From JBEVNX01 sp040507895 (lineage in GTDB: Bacteria; Desulfobacterota; Binatia; JACPRU01), in NCBI GenBank assembly GCA_040507895.1, contig JBEVNX010000179.1, forward strand, positions 1 to 6,767: a stretch of 6,767 bases of DNA, given 5' to 3'. The position numbers and the translations under genes are program-made. Below the pieces are notes generated by a model. The model was not told the origin of the DNA. It made no database searches and was given only the letters and a program-made list of their open reading frames with translations. Within the stretch, counting starts at the first letter, position 1. Every line of letters starts with the position of its first letter. Below are positions 5,518 to 6,767 of the stretch, piece by piece.

Positions 5518-6000
5518 ATGAACGTTCTCTTCGTCTGTCACGCCAACACCAGCCGCTCGATCATGGCGGAGACGCTGTTACGGAGCATGATCGAGGAGCG
5601 TGCTCTGAGTGATTCGATCCGCGTTCAATCCGCCGGCGTCGCTCCCTACGCGCGCGATGGCGCGCTGGTGTCGCTCGATACGCGCTTCGCGCTACGCGAC
5701 CATGGGCTCGAGCTCGACGACGAGAAGACCTCGACCGACCTGAAACGCAATCTTCATATCCTCGAAGACGCCGACCTCGTGTTGGCGATGACGCGCGAAC
5801 AGCGGGACATCGTCGAGCGCATGCCGCAAGCGGCGGGGAAGCCCGTGTATACGCTGCGTGAATACGCCGGCGAGGAAGACGGCGACATCGCCGACCCGGC
5901 GAGCCGCGACGAGAGCTTCTTCCGCAACACCTGCGCGATCATCAAGCAGGCCCTCGAGCAGGCGCTGCCGCGCTTGCTGGCGAGCGGCACCGCCCGCTAG
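5518..6000 (+). CDS. Low-molecular-weight protein phosphatase, YwlE-like
   Basis: A 160-residue cytoplasmic phosphatase of the low-molecular-weight protein tyrosine/arginine phosphatase fold. The N-terminal P-loop has the C-x5-R-S form: Cys7 is the nucleophile, and Arg13 and Ser14 bind phosphate (CHANTSRS, residues 7-14). The general acid is Asp126 in the D-P pair of DIADPAS. The C-terminal part (ESFFRNTCAIIKQAL) resembles the YwlE protein-arginine-phosphatase branch. Thr11 matches the YwlE residue that favours phosphoarginine, whereas tyrosine phosphatases usually have Ile there. The loop departs from the common C-x-G-N-x-C-R-S by Ala9 for Gly and Ser12 for Cys. ATG 5518 is the only usable start after the SDR stop and places the P-loop at the normal distance, but no Shine-Dalgarno precedes it. 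Upstream in-frame sequence is SDR coding in another frame. Arsenate reductase of the same fold is a less likely alternative. The neighbours do not indicate a substrate. Confidence 0.87.
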   Translation: MNVLFVCHANTSRSIMAETLLRSMIEERALSDSIRVQSAGVAPYARDGALVSLDTRFALRDHGLELDDEKTSTDLKRNLHILEDADLVLAMTREQRDIVERMPQAAGKPVYTLREYAGEEDGDIADPASRDESFFRNTCAIIKQALEQALPRLLASGTAR

Positions 6001-6115
6001 GCGCGCAATCCGCCAAGCTGCCAGCACCTCGAATGCACTCGGTGGGGGCGCCCGAAGCGCGCCGCCACCCGCGCGAGTTTCGAGCCGAGAATAGACGCGG
6101 ACGGCGCCGCGGCAC

Positions 6116-6120
6116 GGAGG
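6116..6120 (+). promoter_or_regulatory. Candidate ribosome binding site for mfd
   Basis: GGAGG lies 11 nt before TTG 6132. The spacing is slightly long, but this is the only good Shine-Dalgarno near the mfd 5' end and is the reason TTG 6132 is preferred as start. Confidence 0.4.
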
Positions 6121-6131
6121 CGACGTCACGG

Positions 6132-6767
6132 TTGAGGCTTCGGGCCGCCCGCGAGCTCTGGCCTGTCGACTCGCTGGGTGACCGCTGGTACAGCCTTTCG
6201 GTTAGGGTGACGGAAGGAAGAAGCATCGCCGACGTCCTTCGCGCGCTCGCGCAAGCGGGGCTTGGGCCGCACGGCCGGAGCCGGGTCTTCGGCCTGCGCG
6301 GGTCGGCTTCGGCGTATCTCGTGGCGCGCCATCTCGGAGCGCCTAGCCGTCCTTCGGTGGTGATCGCGGCAGGCGCCCGCGAGGCCGAGTCTTGGGTGGG
6401 CGCGCTCCGCTTCTTCCTCGGCGAGAGCGAGAACGCCCCCCCGCTCGAGCGGCGGGTTCACTGGTTTCCCTCCTGGGACGTAGAGCCGCTCAGCGGGGTG
6501 TCGCCGACCGAGGAGATCGTCGCCGAGCGGTTGTCGACGCTCTATCACCTGAACCAGGCCAAGTCGGCGCTGGTGGTCACCACGGCCGAGGCGTTGCTGC
6601 AGCGCCTGCCGCCGGTCGCCGCGCTGCTCGAGCTCTCGCAGTACTGGGTCGAGGGCGAGGAAGCGGGGCTCGAGCGGGTGGCACGAGGGCTTGCCGCGGC
6701 CGGATATCAGCGGGTGCCGCAGGTCGAGGACCGAGGCGAGTTCGCGGTGCGCGGCGGCATCGTCGAC
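6132..6767 (+). CDS. mfd: Transcription-repair coupling factor Mfd, N-terminal part
   Basis: The first 212 or so residues of Mfd, a DNA translocase of over 1,100 residues that removes RNA polymerase stalled at lesions and recruits UvrA for nucleotide excision repair. The frame is open through the right edge. Only the UvrB-homology module (D1a and start of D2) is in view. Seen are GLRGSASAYL (54-63), the degenerate nucleotide-loop remnant; FFLGE (94-98); WFPSWDVEPL (111-120) followed by SPTEEIVAERLSTLYHL; VVTTAEALLQRLPP (148-161); a GYQRVPQVEDRGEFAVRGGIVD run (191-212) that continues into the usual DVFP in homologues. The start is uncertain. TTG 6132 has GGAGG upstream, GTG 6207 would also leave a complete domain, and ATG 6033 would add an Arg-rich stretch that looks non-coding. 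The 131 bp between the phosphatase stop and this start hold no convincing promoter. Confidence 0.92.
   Translation, partial: MRLRAARELWPVDSLGDRWYSLSVRVTEGRSIADVLRALAQAGLGPHGRSRVFGLRGSASAYLVARHLGAPSRPSVVIAAGAREAESWVGALRFFLGESENAPPLERRVHWFPSWDVEPLSGVSPTEEIVAERLSTLYHLNQAKSALVVTTAEALLQRLPPVAALLELSQYWVEGEEAGLERVARGLAAAGYQRVPQVEDRGEFAVRGGIVD

Noticed and set aside
6042..6068. GC-rich imperfect stem (6042-6050 with 6060-6068) after the phosphatase gene
   Set aside because: It has a central mismatch and no T run follows. Such pairings are frequent in this base composition, so it is not called a terminator.
6033..6131. ATG 6033 as start of mfd
   Set aside because: It would add an Arg-rich stretch without similarity to known Mfd N-termini. 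GGAGG before TTG 6132 gives a better start.

Overview
The window is GC-rich chromosomal DNA from a bacterium, densely packed with ordinary-looking genes whose codons mostly end in G or C. The mix is a Pgm-type phosphoglucomutase, a TerB-fold protein, a beta carbonic anhydrase, a benzaldehyde-lyase-like ThDP enzyme, a ferritin-like protein, an HSD17B4-type short-chain dehydrogenase, a low-molecular-weight phosphatase and Mfd. This fits a high-GC, free-living (soil or sediment) lineage near the former Deltaproteobacteria, such as Myxococcota or Binatota. That placement is an impression from protein style and cannot be proved from one window. No mobile element, CRISPR array, tRNA or rRNA was seen.

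Layout. Positions 3-398 (+) are the C-terminal end of pgm, entering from the left edge. Positions 501-1067 (+) encode a 188-residue TerB-like protein, and 1108-1767 (+) a beta carbonic anhydrase whose start codon is unclear. A gap of about 180 bp with a 10-bp hairpin separates these from a convergent two-gene minus-strand operon. That operon reads from right to left: a promoter at 4362-4391, a ferritin-like protein (4331-3690), then a benzaldehyde-lyase-like enzyme (3693-1948), joined by a 4-bp ATGA stop/start overlap. A divergent intergenic region of 200 bp (4332-4531) leads to the plus-strand SDR (4532-5464), which has a near-perfect Shine-Dalgarno. A strong hairpin fills the 53-bp gap before a low-molecular-weight phosphatase (5518-6000). 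The window ends in the N-terminal part of mfd (from about 6132).

How the genes may work together. The best-supported unit is the coupled minus-strand pair: a C-C bond-forming or cleaving ThDP enzyme with a ferritin-like helical-bundle partner. The divergently transcribed SDR could oxidise or reduce a hydroxyacyl or carbonyl compound in the same pathway, but this is only inferred from adjacency. The remaining genes (sugar phosphate interconversion, CO2/bicarbonate interconversion, phosphatase, transcription-coupled repair) look like unrelated housekeeping functions.

No clearly new multi-gene system is evident. The points most worth checking are the lyase/ferritin-like pair, the altered phosphatase P-loop (CHANTSRS) and the hairpin directly upstream of that phosphatase gene, which lacks a Shine-Dalgarno.
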